A DNA stretch of 64,000 bases from Dryas octopetala (Eukaryota; Streptophyta; Magnoliopsida; Rosales; Rosaceae). The DNA lies in NCBI GenBank assembly GCA_963921425.1, contig OY992836.1, positions 3,053,825 through 3,117,824 of the forward strand. The letters run 5' to 3'. The stretch's first letter is position 1. The number at the start of each line of letters is the position of its first letter. Under the pieces are notes generated by a model. That model was not told the DNA's origin, ran no database searches, and saw only the letters and a program-made list of their open reading frames with translations. The position numbers were made by a program, and so were the translations under genes. Positions 35,887 to 46,432 of the stretch are shown in pieces.

Positions 35887-36302
35887 TAGTTAATCTATTA
35901 TATTTAATTATTTATAATGTTATAATAATGAGAGAAAAATAATTTGACAACTCTTTTCTATTTTTATCCTTATCTTTTATTACTCAACTTTTTTCCACTT
36001 TTTTATTACCTATTACTTTCTCTTTTATCTTTTATTTAATTATTTCTAATAATTTTGCTTCTTTTGTTTTTTTGCTCTTCTCCAATACGTCTCTAGTATC
36101 CAAAAAACCACATCCATTTAATTAAAAAAAATATTAATTTTATGTACTTTTTTAATTAATTAAAAAAATATTCCAACATGAACACTTTTTTTTTTTTCCC
36201 AAGAATTTTTCTCTCTTGTCTCATACATGACCTTTTCAGATCAAACAAATGCTTAGGTCAACTCACGGTGGTCAGGTTAGTCGTTCCCTTCGAATCGGTA
36301 TA
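35887..36302. other. AT-rich intergenic DNA
   Basis: I see nothing in it beyond T and A runs. Confidence 0.4.
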
Positions 36303-37150
36303 TCATGGGCCCATTTCTGACACTGGGCCGGGCTCAAGCTTGATTCTTTTCTTGGTCTTCTGTCGGTCGAGTTGTTGCATGAACCGTTCTACCATTTGTT
36401 CTACATCAGAACTTATGAGACAATCTTCCTCTACTAGACTCTTTAGACTTGCACTTTGGCAGCTGGAGGTCAACAATACTGTTGGACAGCCTAGTATTTC
36501 CAACAATTGAAGTCGCGCTTGCATTTTAAAAACACCTTCAATTGGTACGGCTCCCCAAAAATCATTGAAATATAGGTTCAAATTGTTCAAGCAATTTCAC
36601 TTGATAAATTGTTACGACAAATGTGTAAATCTTGAATCCTGTTGAATGGAATCATAGTTGAAGGAATGGACTCCTTGAAGAAGTTACCCTGCAAGTGCAG
36701 GACTTCTAAATTCAAACAACCACCAAGGCTACTGGGAAGTTCTCTCGATAACATGTTATTAGAAAATGTCTAATTTCTTAAGACTCAACTTTCCAACCTC
36801 CATGGGAAGGGAACTACTAAAGTGGTTTGTAGACAAGTCCAAATAAGTTGACAAGGAGGGAAGGCTGATAACTTGTTGAGGTTGTTTCGAGAAAGATCTA
36901 GTTGCATCAACCATCAGCATTTCCCTAAACTTGAAGGGATGGTGCCGTCAAGATTATTTCCTTCTAATTGGAGCAAAGTTAATTGGTTGGATGCTCCCTG
37001 ATAATTGGTTGTCTTCAATGCCAAATTCCTCAAGCCTTTTAGGGTGTAGAGGCTCCATCAATTCCACATTCAAAAATGTTATTCTATGCTATCCACTGCT
37101 CCCAAATCTCACCAAACAAAGCAAAATCTAATTATATCTCATCCCAATCG
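36303..37150 (-). pseudogene. Leucine-rich-repeat receptor pseudogene fragment
   Basis: On the minus strand the sequence reads LRR units typical of plant receptor kinases and receptor-like proteins: LEGNNLDGTIPSSLG, then LDLS-N, then ELPSSLGGCLNLEVLHLQGN with FFKESIP, then the last-repeat signature FNDFWGAVPIEGVF. The repeats are not in one frame and in-frame stops fall between them. No kinase domain or signal peptide is present within the fragment. The GAVPIEGVFK word is typical of the end of the ectodomain in LRR-XII receptor kinases. This is a dead host gene remnant, perhaps 250 residues of the original. Confidence 0.75.
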
Positions 37151-37849
37151 GTTTCAATTTTATAATTCAGTGCCTGATTCCAATTAATTATTAAGAGGAA
37201 CTTGAGGGTCGATTGGCTACTCTCTTCTCAAACTGAGAGAATGACCACCTTTGCAAAGCAACCATATCAACTTTACCATAAAACATAAAGTAAGACTAAT
37301 CCGAGGAATCACGGATAAAATTAGTGGAACATGAATTCATAATGTGTCATGTGATGTGACAATCTAATAAAATATAAGGTCAAACTATGTACATAGCACA
37401 CCCACTACAATAATTATAAAGGAAACTTAGAATTTAGTTCATTTTATTAGTTTTTCTTAGACCAAGACCGATAGTGATTTAAGATTTTTAATTAAGTCTT
37501 TTTATTTTTATTTTTTTGACGGCTTTATGTTAGGTTTCAATTCCGAGATTTTGGGCGAACTCTACACCCTAAAAGGAAAAATACCTGTCAAACAGAAAGA
37601 AATACCCTTCAAATCGGGAAAACACTTTATTATGAATTAAAATGATTTTTTTATAAATTATTATAAATTAAAAAGATTTTCTTATAAATTTTTAAACACC
37701 TCCGGTCTCCATCTAAAGACTGTTTTTCTAAATGACCTAAGTCTAATTATCTCTAATTATAATCTCACGTAATTGAACCATTTCATCTTAACCACCACCA
37801 CTCAAATATCATTTACCTCAAAAATAAGGTAAATCAAGTCGGTTATAAC
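37151..37849. other. Intergenic, nothing recognised
   Basis: AT-rich sequence without a supported gene or bounded repeat. Confidence 0.4.
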
Positions 37850-38026
37850 TTATTTGATTAGACTAGAGTAGATGATATCCAATTTCTCTATGCTACGAAG
37901 CATAACTCTAAGTGTATTCATACCAAAAGTAGGAGTTGAGATTTTGCAAACAAGCACTTGCTGCGGGAGAGGTCCTCTAACAAATTTATCACTTGCATAC
38001 ATCAAACAATCAATCATATTTCCCAT
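37850..38026 (-). CDS. Short unrecognised open frame
   Basis: A 58-codon frame on the minus strand starts MGNMIDCLMYASDKFV and ends at TAA (37850-37852). Composition is protein-like and unlike the AT-rich surroundings. About 110 bp further right (38140-38252) another minus-strand stretch is open, with an acceptor-like GGCATAG before it and a GTAGGT donor-like site after it. Both might be exons of one host gene with the Gypsy at 38272 in an intron. I recognise no family, and chance is possible. Confidence 0.2.
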   Translation of the reverse strand: MGNMIDCLMYASDKFVRGPLPQQVLVCKISTPTFGMNTLRVMLRSIEKLDIIYSSLIK

Positions 38027-38271
38027 AATTCTACATGCTATATAGGTAATAGTGAATTTTCACCACTAGTGCTAAAATGAGCCGAATTTCCATTGCAACT
38101 GTTCAAGCGATTCTCATTTCAAGAGTCCTTTCACTACAAACCTACCACCCATCAAGCAATTCAAGAAGACGAATTATTTCCGAACATGTGAAATATCTTG
38201 ATGCATTCATGCTTATATTTCTGAAAGCAAGTGGTGATAAGCCTATGCCAGAAACAAAACTTAAACATAAC

Positions 38272-39326
38272 TGTTTGTGGGAAAACCCACACCAACCCAA
38301 ACAAGCAATCACGGTTCGGCACGTGGCTGGTCAACACCTACCTCGGAGTTGACTCTCAGTGGTCAAACTTTGACCTCCACATCAGCACTCCCTTTGCCAG
38401 CTCGGACCGGTCTCCGTGCCGGGCCCTCCATGTTCGGTCCGAGCCGAACCGATGATCTTCCAAGGAATCGAGTGTCCATCTTCCCACGATCATTCCGGTT
38501 CGGCTCGGCTCGGCACAGGAGATGGTCTCCTTTCGAGTTCTGGCGTCGACCAGTTAGGGCTCTGAAAGACCCCCAATCTGTGGGACCGGCTCGGCCTGGA
38601 ATCCCATGTCCGATCCGACCACACATGGACTTCGTATCTCCGCATAAGAACATGTGTTCGTATCAGCTCGGCTCGGCTCTCCGCCGCCATTCCCGGGAAG
38701 GTTACACCAGGATGAACCGCCACACTTAAATGCACCTGACACATTCTTCTGACAGATAGAATATCAGGCCTGCATTCATGAATGTTGGAGCAGTTTGCCT
38801 GAACCTCCCAACCTTGCATTTAATGAAGCACTCAATGCAACATTAAATGCTGGGGAAGTAAGCAGCTGAGCATGCAACTAGGTCTGGCCAGGTGCGTGGA
38901 TCTCTGGCAACCATTCATCCACATGCAGGTAACTTATTCATTAAGTCTTCCTTTTCCTATATAAGACACCACATATGCACAAAATGAGGCATCTAGCAAT
39001 CTACCTACATACACGCAAAAACACTTGCATTCCCTTCTGAAAAAGAGCCTACCCAACTTGCTGAGAATAAGCCAGAACATTTGCCTTGTTCTTCCCATTC
39101 TCCCAAGTTCTTCCTTTGTTCTTCCTCACCCACCATCAAACACCACCACTGATTTCATCATCGGAGTGTGTTTGGCTGGTACCACACCGGTCCATCTCCT
39201 TTGATCTTGTTTTTGTCTACAGGAAGATCTCAACCAGCATCCACTTCATCATCCAGCAAAGCACCTGATCATCCAGATCAGCTTATCTAAGTTGTTGCAT
39301 CTACCTTACGAGAATTTGCATCAACA
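38272..39326 (+). repeat. Gypsy 5' LTR
   Basis: Starts TGTTTGTGGGAAAACCC and ends GCATCAACA. A TATA box (CTATATAAGAC) is at about 38957-38967, placing transcription start near 38990. Several GGCTCGGC words occur inside. Confidence 0.95.
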
Positions 39327-39410
39327 GATTGGCGCCGTCTGTGGGAAGATCGACTTCAGCCGTCGTGCTCATCACTGCAAGCGCTAAGCTCTTCCTTCAA
39401 ACAAGTCATC

Positions 39411-42400
39411 ATGGCTACCGTCTATCGGGACAGCAGCTCTTCCTCAGGAGCATCTCAGAATAATGAACAACATCAGCCTGAGACGCCTGAGAAGACGAGG
39501 GGAGTACAACTCCCCAGGACATCAAAGTCCAAAGGTCCCTCAAAAATCCGAGCTGCTCACAAACTCCTTAAGGAGAGTCAGCGACACCTGGCCACTGAAA
39601 ATGCACTCCTGAAGCAGAATAATGAGCTGCTCGCAAAACAAGCCGAGCTGGCCGGGGAACTTGCACGCCATCGTGCTCAGCTCGAGAACAGTGGGGGATC
39701 GGGTTTCCGATCGCGCCGGACCCGAACCGAGCAGGAGGTCCTTTCACCGTCTCCTTCTCGGCAAAGCATTCCTGCCGAGCCGAACGACCAGACCGATCGG
39801 CAGGACTCTGATTACGTCTTCCCGGGCTTCGAGGACATGCCCCCGGCCGAACAAGCCGAATGCCTAAACGCCCACCGTCTCCTTCGGCAAAAGCAGGCGG
39901 CTTTCGGAAAACGTCTCCCCGGGAATTCGGGGGGAGACCGGGTCGATCCGAATGCAAACCAGCGACCGCCGGTCCGAACCAGATTGGGGGCCAACAGTCC
40001 AACCGGCTCGGCCGAAACCAGGGGCCCGATTCGGAATAGACTCGGCCCTATCACCAGCCAGGATCCTTCCCCATCAGGAGCGCACTCGGGGAGACGATCA
40101 GTGAGCGACCGACTGGGATCTACCATGATCATGTCGGATCGACAACCGGCGAGCGAGAGGCTCACTCGTCAGCCGGTTAGTGAGAGACTCGGCAACCAGG
40201 CCGAGTGCTCAGGGGAAAACGTGGCCGAGCCGACCCCGCCCAATGTGGAAAATCTTGTTCGGACTTTGGTCCAGGACCAAATCCGAAGCGTCCACGACCG
40301 GCTCGGCCATGTCGAAATCTCCAGGGGATACACTGGTAGGGCCGACCACGGAGAGGAACTCCCCCTCCCGTACACCAGCAGAATCATGGATGCTGAGGTC
40401 TCCCGCGACACCAAGCCCCCCAAGATGGATCAGTATGACGGGACCAAGGACCCCTACGACCATCTTGACAGCTTCAGATACGCCATGGAGGCCCGCCAGG
40501 CATCTGAAGCCACGAAGTGCAGAATCTTCCCTTCGACCTTGAAGGGCTCGGCTCGGGGTTGGTTCCGAACCCTCCAACCGAACTCCATCGACTCCTTCTC
40601 CGACCTCCGGAGGGCCTTCCTGGCGAGATATCGGGTTGTATCCGAACGACTCTACAACTTGAACGATATGTCGCTCATTAAGCAGCAGGAAGGGGAGAGC
40701 CTCAAGGCCTATCTGATCCGCTTCAACATCGAATATACGAAGTGCGACGATTGCGACGATAGGTCGGCTAAGAATGCCCTCATGCAAGGTCTGCACGCCG
40801 GGGGACTCCGCTCCCACCTAATGAGGAATCCTCCCTCCACTTACGATGAGCTTTCTGCCGAAGCCACTAAGTGGGCACGAGCTGAGGAGTGGGATGCTCA
40901 GGTGGAGGCCCTGAATCCCAGGCCGACCTCGACCAAGAGAAAGGAGGGAGAGGTTGCACCTCCCAAACCCCAGGTCCAATCCAAGAAGACCAGGACCGAG
41001 GAGCCGCGCCAACTTCTGGGCAAGGGACCCAAATTTGTCCAGTACACGGAGTACACTCCCCTCAACGCCGGTCTGGAGGCAATCTACTCCAAGGTCAAAG
41101 ACCAACTCCCAGTTGCAAGGGAGATCAAGGGACCACCCCCAGACAAAATCAGGGAGGGCGTCTTCTGCAAATACCACTCCAATCACGGCCACGTCACAGG
41201 CGATTGCTACGCTCTCCGCGACGGGATTGAAACTCTTGCCCGGGCGGGTAAGATCAATCAATTCCTGGCCGGTGGGCCTAGGGTACCCAAGGCCGCGCCG
41301 AAGAAGCCCACCAATACCATCGACGTCCAAGATGCTGCCATCGGATCGATCGGGGGGGGACCAACCTTCGTGGGGAGCTCGAACCGATCCCAGAAGGAGT
41401 ATGTCCGACAGGCGGCTCAAGCTCACGAGTCCCTGTCGATCCAGGCAGGTCAGCCCAGCACTTCCAAAAGACAGCGGAAGGACTGGGCACCGGTCACCTT
41501 TGAGCCGAACGAGGCAAACGAGATCATCTTCCCCCACTATGATCCGGTCGTCATAGTGGCTGAGGTGGCCGGGACAACCATCGCGCGCTCCTTCGTCGAT
41601 GGAGGGAGCTCAGTCAATATCCTCTACCACTCTGCGTTCGCGCAGATGGGCATCGGCGAGGATAAGCTGGAGACCGATACACCTGCCTTGGTCGGATTCG
41701 GGGGAGAAGTGGTTCAGCCCCTCGGACACATCTACCTTCCCCTTTCGCTCGGGAAGGGACCGATCAAGAAGACCTGCATGACATACTTCATTGTCGTCAA
41801 GCGGCCGTCGGCCTACAACATCATTTTGGGCAGACCGGCTCTGGTCGACCTTGACTGCATCGTCCATTACGCCAACCTCCTCATCAAATGTCCGGTGGGC
41901 GACGACTGCATCGTCATTCAGGGAGACCAGTGCTCGGCTCGGTCTTGCTACGCCGCTTCGATCAAGCAGAAGGGTCAGCTGCCGAACTCACAGGAACTCG
42001 ACTCCATCGCTGATTCGGGCAGGTGGCCGAGGGCGGAGACATTCGACTTCGCTTCCGAGCCGAGCTCAGATTCTCGACCCCTTCCCGCCGAGGCGTGGGA
42101 GGAAGTGCCGATCTCTGACGAGACACCGGATCGGCTCGTTCGAGTGGGGACTCAGATCAGCCCCGAACAACGTTCTGCCATCATTGACTTCCTCCGTGCC
42201 AATGCGGAAGTGTTCGCCTGGTCTTACGATGACATGCCAGGCATATCGTCTGACGTGATCACCCACAGGCTGAACACCGACCCGGGATGCAAACCGGTCC
42301 GTCAGAAGAGGAGGTCATACGATCCGGTCCGATACGCCGCCATGGCTGAAGAGGTAACCAAGTTGCAAAACAACGGGTTCATCCGGGAGGTCAATTATCC

Positions 42401-45350
42401 CGACTGGCTTGCCAACGTGGTCATGGTGAAGAAGAGCAACGGGAAGTGGAGGATGTGCGTGGACTTCACCGATCTGAACAGGGCCTGTCCCAAGGATAGC
42501 TTTCCCTTGCCCAGAATAGATCAGCTCGTCGATGCAACAGCAGGACATCAGCTCCTCAGCTTCATGGACGCATACTCTGGATACAACCAGATCCTGATGC
42601 ACAAGTCCGACCAGGAAGGCACATCTTTCATAACGGATCGCGTCATGTACTGTTACAAGGTCATGCCCTTCGGCCTCAAGAATGCCGGAGCCACCTACCA
42701 AAGGCTGGTCAACCACATGTTCAGATCTTCCATAGGCAAATCCGTAGAGGTTTACGTGGATGACATGCTGGTCAAAAGCATCAAGGCGGATGATCACGTC
42801 AGGGACCTCTCAGACATGTTCGGAGTCCTAAAAGAATATCAGATGCGGCTGAACCCAGCCAAATGTGTCTTTGGGGTTCGGTCCGGCAAGTTCCTTGGCT
42901 ACTTGGTCAGCCAACGGGGGATTGAGGCCAACCCAGAGAAAATCCAAGCCTTGATCAACATGAAGTCCCCAAGGACACGCAAGGAAATCCAGAGTCTGAC
43001 TGGAAGAGTCGCCGCCCTGAACCGGTTCATCTCAAAATCCACCGACCGGTGCCTCCCTTTCTTCAAAGCCTTAAGGGGAGCAGGGAAGAGCATAGAATGG
43101 ACCCCCCAATGCGAGCAGGCCTTTCAAGATCTGAAAAGGCACATGGGGGAACCTCCCATCTTATCCAAACCAGAGGAAGGTGAAGAACTTTTCCTCTACC
43201 TCTCTGTCTCTGACTCGGCTCTTAGCTCAGTTCTAGTGAGAGAGATCGGCGGTGTACAACACCCCGTCTTCTATACGAGCCGAGCTCTCGCCGATGCCGA
43301 GACCAGGTATCCAAAATTCGAGAAGATGGCTCTCGCCCTGGTTAGCTCGGCTCGGAAATTGAGGCCCTACTTCCAGGCTCATTCCATCGTTGTCTTGACG
43401 GACCAGCCGCTCAGACAAATCCTGGCAAAACCAGAGACCTCGGGTCGGCTCATCAAGTGGTCAATCGAGCTCGGCGAGTTTGACATCATCTACCGTCCCA
43501 GGACGGCCATCAAAGGTCAGGCCATGTCGGACTTCATCTGTGAGTCGACCACCTCGACGGAAGATCCACCGCGCACCGACGCTATGCCAACGGCAGCCGA
43601 TCCGAACACAATCGGCGAACGCGGCCAGGTTGACCTCCTCACCTGGACCCTCTATGTGGACGGATCTTCCAACGCCATGGGAAGCGGAGCCGGGCTTGTT
43701 CTGATCTCCCCAGAACAAGTTGTGATGGAGTATGCTCTTCGCTTCAGATTTCAAGCATCCAACAATGAAGCAGAGTATGAGGCACTCATCGCCGGGCTCA
43801 GATTGGCAAAGGAGCTCGGCGCGACCAAACTAAACATCTTCAGCGACTCCCAGCTAATCGTCAATCAGATCTTGGGAGAGTACGAGACTCGAGAGCCTAG
43901 CATGACTGCTTACCTCGAGAAGACTCGTCTGCTACTTGGGAACTTCCACGAATACAGAATATCCCAAATCCCGAGGGCAGAGAACTGCAGAGCCGATGCC
44001 TTGGCACGTCTGGCTTCGGCCACGGACACCGAATCTGCTAGGCACGTTCCAATTGAAATCCTGGACAGACCTAGCACCACCGAAAACGAGGTCACTGTCA
44101 TACAGACCGAGGCCGAGCCGAACTGGATGACGCCGATCATCACCTACTTGGTCTCCGGAATCCTCCCCCCAGAGAGGGACAAGGCACGCCTCATCAAAAC
44201 AAGGTCGGCTCGGTTCAGCATGATCGGTGGTCAGCTCTACAAGAGGAGTTTCTCCCTGCCTTACTTGCGGTGTGTCACTCCCCAGGAAGGTCAGGATGTA
44301 CTGAAAGAAATCCACGAGGGGATATGCGGAAACCACTCTGGAGGAAGAGCCCTCGCCTACAAGACGATCCGGCAGGGCTACTTCTGGCCGACGCTGAACA
44401 AAGACGCGGATCATCTCTCCCGCGCTTGTATCAAATGCCAGCAATTTGCCGCAGTCCCCCATCAACCTCCCCAGTTGCTGACCTCCATATCCAGTCCCTG
44501 GCCGTTCGCGCAGTGGGGACTCGATCTGATCGGCCCAATGCCGAAGGCGAAAGGGCAAGTCACCATGGCTGTGGTAGCAGACGACTACTTCACCAAGTGG
44601 GCCGAGGCCGAGCCCCTGGCCACAACCACAGCCGAACGGATGGAGACCTTCGTCTGGAAGAACATCATTTGCCGGTTCGGCATGCCGCACACCATCATTG
44701 CGGACAATGGCAAACAGTTCGACTGCAAGAAGTTCAGGAGTTTTTGTTCACGTCTGAACATCAACTTGCGCTTCACCGCGCCTTACCATCCGCAGTCGAA
44801 CGGACAGGTCGAGGCCATCAACAAGATCATCAAGAAGACCCTCAAGACTAAACTGGATAATGCTAAGGGGAATTGGCCTGAACTCTTGCCAGAGGTGCTT
44901 TGGTCTTACCGAACTTCCTATCGCAACTCGACGAAGGAAACACCCTATGCATTGGCATTCGGAACTGACGCCGTCGTCCCGGTCGAAATGGGGACTCCTT
45001 CATTCCGGACCGGCACGTACAAACCCGAGACCAATGACACCGGTCTTCGGCTCGGCCTGGACATAATCGAGGAGAGGCGAACCAACGCCAATCTCTGCCG
45101 AGCCGCTTACCAAAAGAGGATAGCCAAATACTACAACCAGAGGGTCAGACCCAGGAGCTTCGGATTGGGCAGCCTTGTCATGAAAAAGAATCCCCTCGCT
45201 GTCAAGGAGAGCTCATTCGATCTGAACTGGACCGGACCATACAGAATCACAGGCATAGTCAAGCCTGGCACTTACAACTTGGCCACTCTGGCTGGTAAGC
45301 CTCTCAAGCATAGCTGGAACGCTGAACACTTGAAGACTTATTACCAGTAA
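39411..45350 (+). CDS. Gypsy (Tat) gag-pol polyprotein
   Basis: A single frame of 1979 codons, without a gag/pol frame change. Residues 1-330 are a polar, arginine-rich N-terminal part. The gag core runs about 334-510 (PKMDQYDGTKDPYDHL onward). A zinc knuckle-like CKYHSNHGHVTGDC is near 586. The protease centre is VDGGSSVNIL near 729. RT has YVDDMLVKS near 1115. The first RNase H (about 1250-1370) is followed by a second, archaeal-type RNase H starting LYVDGSSNAMGSGAG near 1414, the hallmark of Tat elements. Integrase has its HHCC zinc domain near 1640-1685 and its core from WGLDLIGPMPKAKGQ near 1703, with IIADNGKQF. The end, HSWNAEHLKTYYQ, follows a GPYRI-type domain. The start ATG is 85 bases after the LTR. 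Codons are G/C-rich compared with the host. Confidence 0.96.
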   Translation: MATVYRDSSSSSGASQNNEQHQPETPEKTRGVQLPRTSKSKGPSKIRAAHKLLKESQRHLATENALLKQNNELLAKQAELAGELARHRAQLENSGGSGFRSRRTRTEQEVLSPSPSRQSIPAEPNDQTDRQDSDYVFPGFEDMPPAEQAECLNAHRLLRQKQAAFGKRLPGNSGGDRVDPNANQRPPVRTRLGANSPTGSAETRGPIRNRLGPITSQDPSPSGAHSGRRSVSDRLGSTMIMSDRQPASERLTRQPVSERLGNQAECSGENVAEPTPPNVENLVRTLVQDQIRSVHDRLGHVEISRGYTGRADHGEELPLPYTSRIMDAEVSRDTKPPKMDQYDGTKDPYDHLDSFRYAMEARQASEATKCRIFPSTLKGSARGWFRTLQPNSIDSFSDLRRAFLARYRVVSERLYNLNDMSLIKQQEGESLKAYLIRFNIEYTKCDDCDDRSAKNALMQGLHAGGLRSHLMRNPPSTYDELSAEATKWARAEEWDAQVEALNPRPTSTKRKEGEVAPPKPQVQSKKTRTEEPRQLLGKGPKFVQYTEYTPLNAGLEAIYSKVKDQLPVAREIKGPPPDKIREGVFCKYHSNHGHVTGDCYALRDGIETLARAGKINQFLAGGPRVPKAAPKKPTNTIDVQDAAIGSIGGGPTFVGSSNRSQKEYVRQAAQAHESLSIQAGQPSTSKRQRKDWAPVTFEPNEANEIIFPHYDPVVIVAEVAGTTIARSFVDGGSSVNILYHSAFAQMGIGEDKLETDTPALVGFGGEVVQPLGHIYLPLSLGKGPIKKTCMTYFIVVKRPSAYNIILGRPALVDLDCIVHYANLLIKCPVGDDCIVIQGDQCSARSCYAASIKQKGQLPNSQELDSIADSGRWPRAETFDFASEPSSDSRPLPAEAWEEVPISDETPDRLVRVGTQISPEQRSAIIDFLRANAEVFAWSYDDMPGISSDVITHRLNTDPGCKPVRQKRRSYDPVRYAAMAEEVTKLQNNGFIREVNYPDWLANVVMVKKSNGKWRMCVDFTDLNRACPKDSFPLPRIDQLVDATAGHQLLSFMDAYSGYNQILMHKSDQEGTSFITDRVMYCYKVMPFGLKNAGATYQRLVNHMFRSSIGKSVEVYVDDMLVKSIKADDHVRDLSDMFGVLKEYQMRLNPAKCVFGVRSGKFLGYLVSQRGIEANPEKIQALINMKSPRTRKEIQSLTGRVAALNRFISKSTDRCLPFFKALRGAGKSIEWTPQCEQAFQDLKRHMGEPPILSKPEEGEELFLYLSVSDSALSSVLVREIGGVQHPVFYTSRALADAETRYPKFEKMALALVSSARKLRPYFQAHSIVVLTDQPLRQILAKPETSGRLIKWSIELGEFDIIYRPRTAIKGQAMSDFICESTTSTEDPPRTDAMPTAADPNTIGERGQVDLLTWTLYVDGSSNAMGSGAGLVLISPEQVVMEYALRFRFQASNNEAEYEALIAGLRLAKELGATKLNIFSDSQLIVNQILGEYETREPSMTAYLEKTRLLLGNFHEYRISQIPRAENCRADALARLASATDTESARHVPIEILDRPSTTENEVTVIQTEAEPNWMTPIITYLVSGILPPERDKARLIKTRSARFSMIGGQLYKRSFSLPYLRCVTPQEGQDVLKEIHEGICGNHSGGRALAYKTIRQGYFWPTLNKDADHLSRACIKCQQFAAVPHQPPQLLTSISSPWPFAQWGLDLIGPMPKAKGQVTMAVVADDYFTKWAEAEPLATTTAERMETFVWKNIICRFGMPHTIIADNGKQFDCKKFRSFCSRLNINLRFTAPYHPQSNGQVEAINKIIKKTLKTKLDNAKGNWPELLPEVLWSYRTSYRNSTKETPYALAFGTDAVVPVEMGTPSFRTGTYKPETNDTGLRLGLDIIEERRTNANLCRAAYQKRIAKYYNQRVRPRSFGLGSLVMKKNPLAVKESSFDLNWTGPYRITGIVKPGTYNLATLAGKPLKHSWNAEHLKTYYQ

Positions 45351-45526
45351 AAATGTAGTTAGGATCGGGGACTGACCGACCTAACACCCATTCCAATCAA
45401 TGAAAAGATGAACACATTTCTACTCATTTTTTCTTCTTATTTTTCGAAGCAAACACTGGGGACTCTACTCCTATACACTTCCAACAAAGAGGAAAGATCT
45501 AAGTGTTTCCTTCGAAAAAATAGTAA

Positions 45527-45881
45527 ACCCATGTGCCGAGCCGAAGTGCCATTCTCGGCCCGACGCTCGGTGCATTACAGACTCATCAGGTCTATAAACT
45601 CATGTGTCGAGCTGGCGCGCCATTTCCGGCCCAATGCTCGGCATATTACAGACTCATCAGGTCTATAAACTCATGTGTCGAGCTGGCGCGCCATTTCCGG
45701 CCCGATGCTCGGCATATTACAGACTCATTAGGTCTATAAACTCATGTGTCGAACTGGCGCGCCATTTCCGGCCCGATGCTCGGCATATTACAGACTCATC
45801 AGGTCTATAAACTCATGTGTCGAGCTGGCGCGCCATTTCCGGCCCGATGCTCGACATATTACAGACTTATCAGGTCTATAA
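45527..45881. repeat. Five 71-bp tandem repeats in Gypsy 3' region
   Basis: Five units of exactly 71 bp at 45527, 45598, 45669, 45740 and 45811. The last four carry the central word GAGCTGGCGCGCCATTTCC, with GAACTGG in one unit; the first unit is more diverged. They share TTACAGACTCATCAGGTCTA. The array starts about 175 bp after the gag-pol stop. Confidence 0.95.
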
Positions 45882-46432
45882 AAATCCCTGTCCGAGCCGA
45901 AGTGACTTCCTACAGTCCTAACGTTCAACAGGATATTTCTAAAAGAAAAATATACACTCCAACCAAAACTTTCATCGTGCATGCCGAGCCGATCTGAAAG
46001 TAGGTTTGAATATTTTTCTCAAAAAACCGCATTCCTAAATATCTCAATGGGTATGCCGAACCCATTCGGGATCACTAGGGTTGTTAAATTTTTACTTATC
46101 TTGGTTATGCTTATCAAGCTGATCCGAAGACAAGTTCTAATTTACCATTACCATTCATTTTCATTACGATCGGCATGCCGAGCCGATCTCAAAATGCCTT
46201 GGTTTTTATTATGTCTTTCACTTTTATCATTTTCTTGTCCATGTGTTATTAGTTTTGTCTTTTAGCTTAATTTCCGAGCCGAACTGACAGCAACTTGTAT
46301 CATATAAAGAAAATACTGATAAATAAATAACATAAAACCAAATACAAATTGTTCCAAAAACAATTAAACCCGAGCCACACTTCGGCTCGGGAACAAAAAA
46401 CAAAAACAAGACAACATAAGAGTTAAACAAAA

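Noticed and set aside
39568-44851. Many frames antisense or shifted within the Gypsy gag-pol
   Set aside because: Shadows of a GC-rich coding frame; the sense frame has all expected domains.
45527-45881. CRISPR array
   Set aside because: Units are directly tandem at 71 bp without unique spacers, in a plant retrotransposon.
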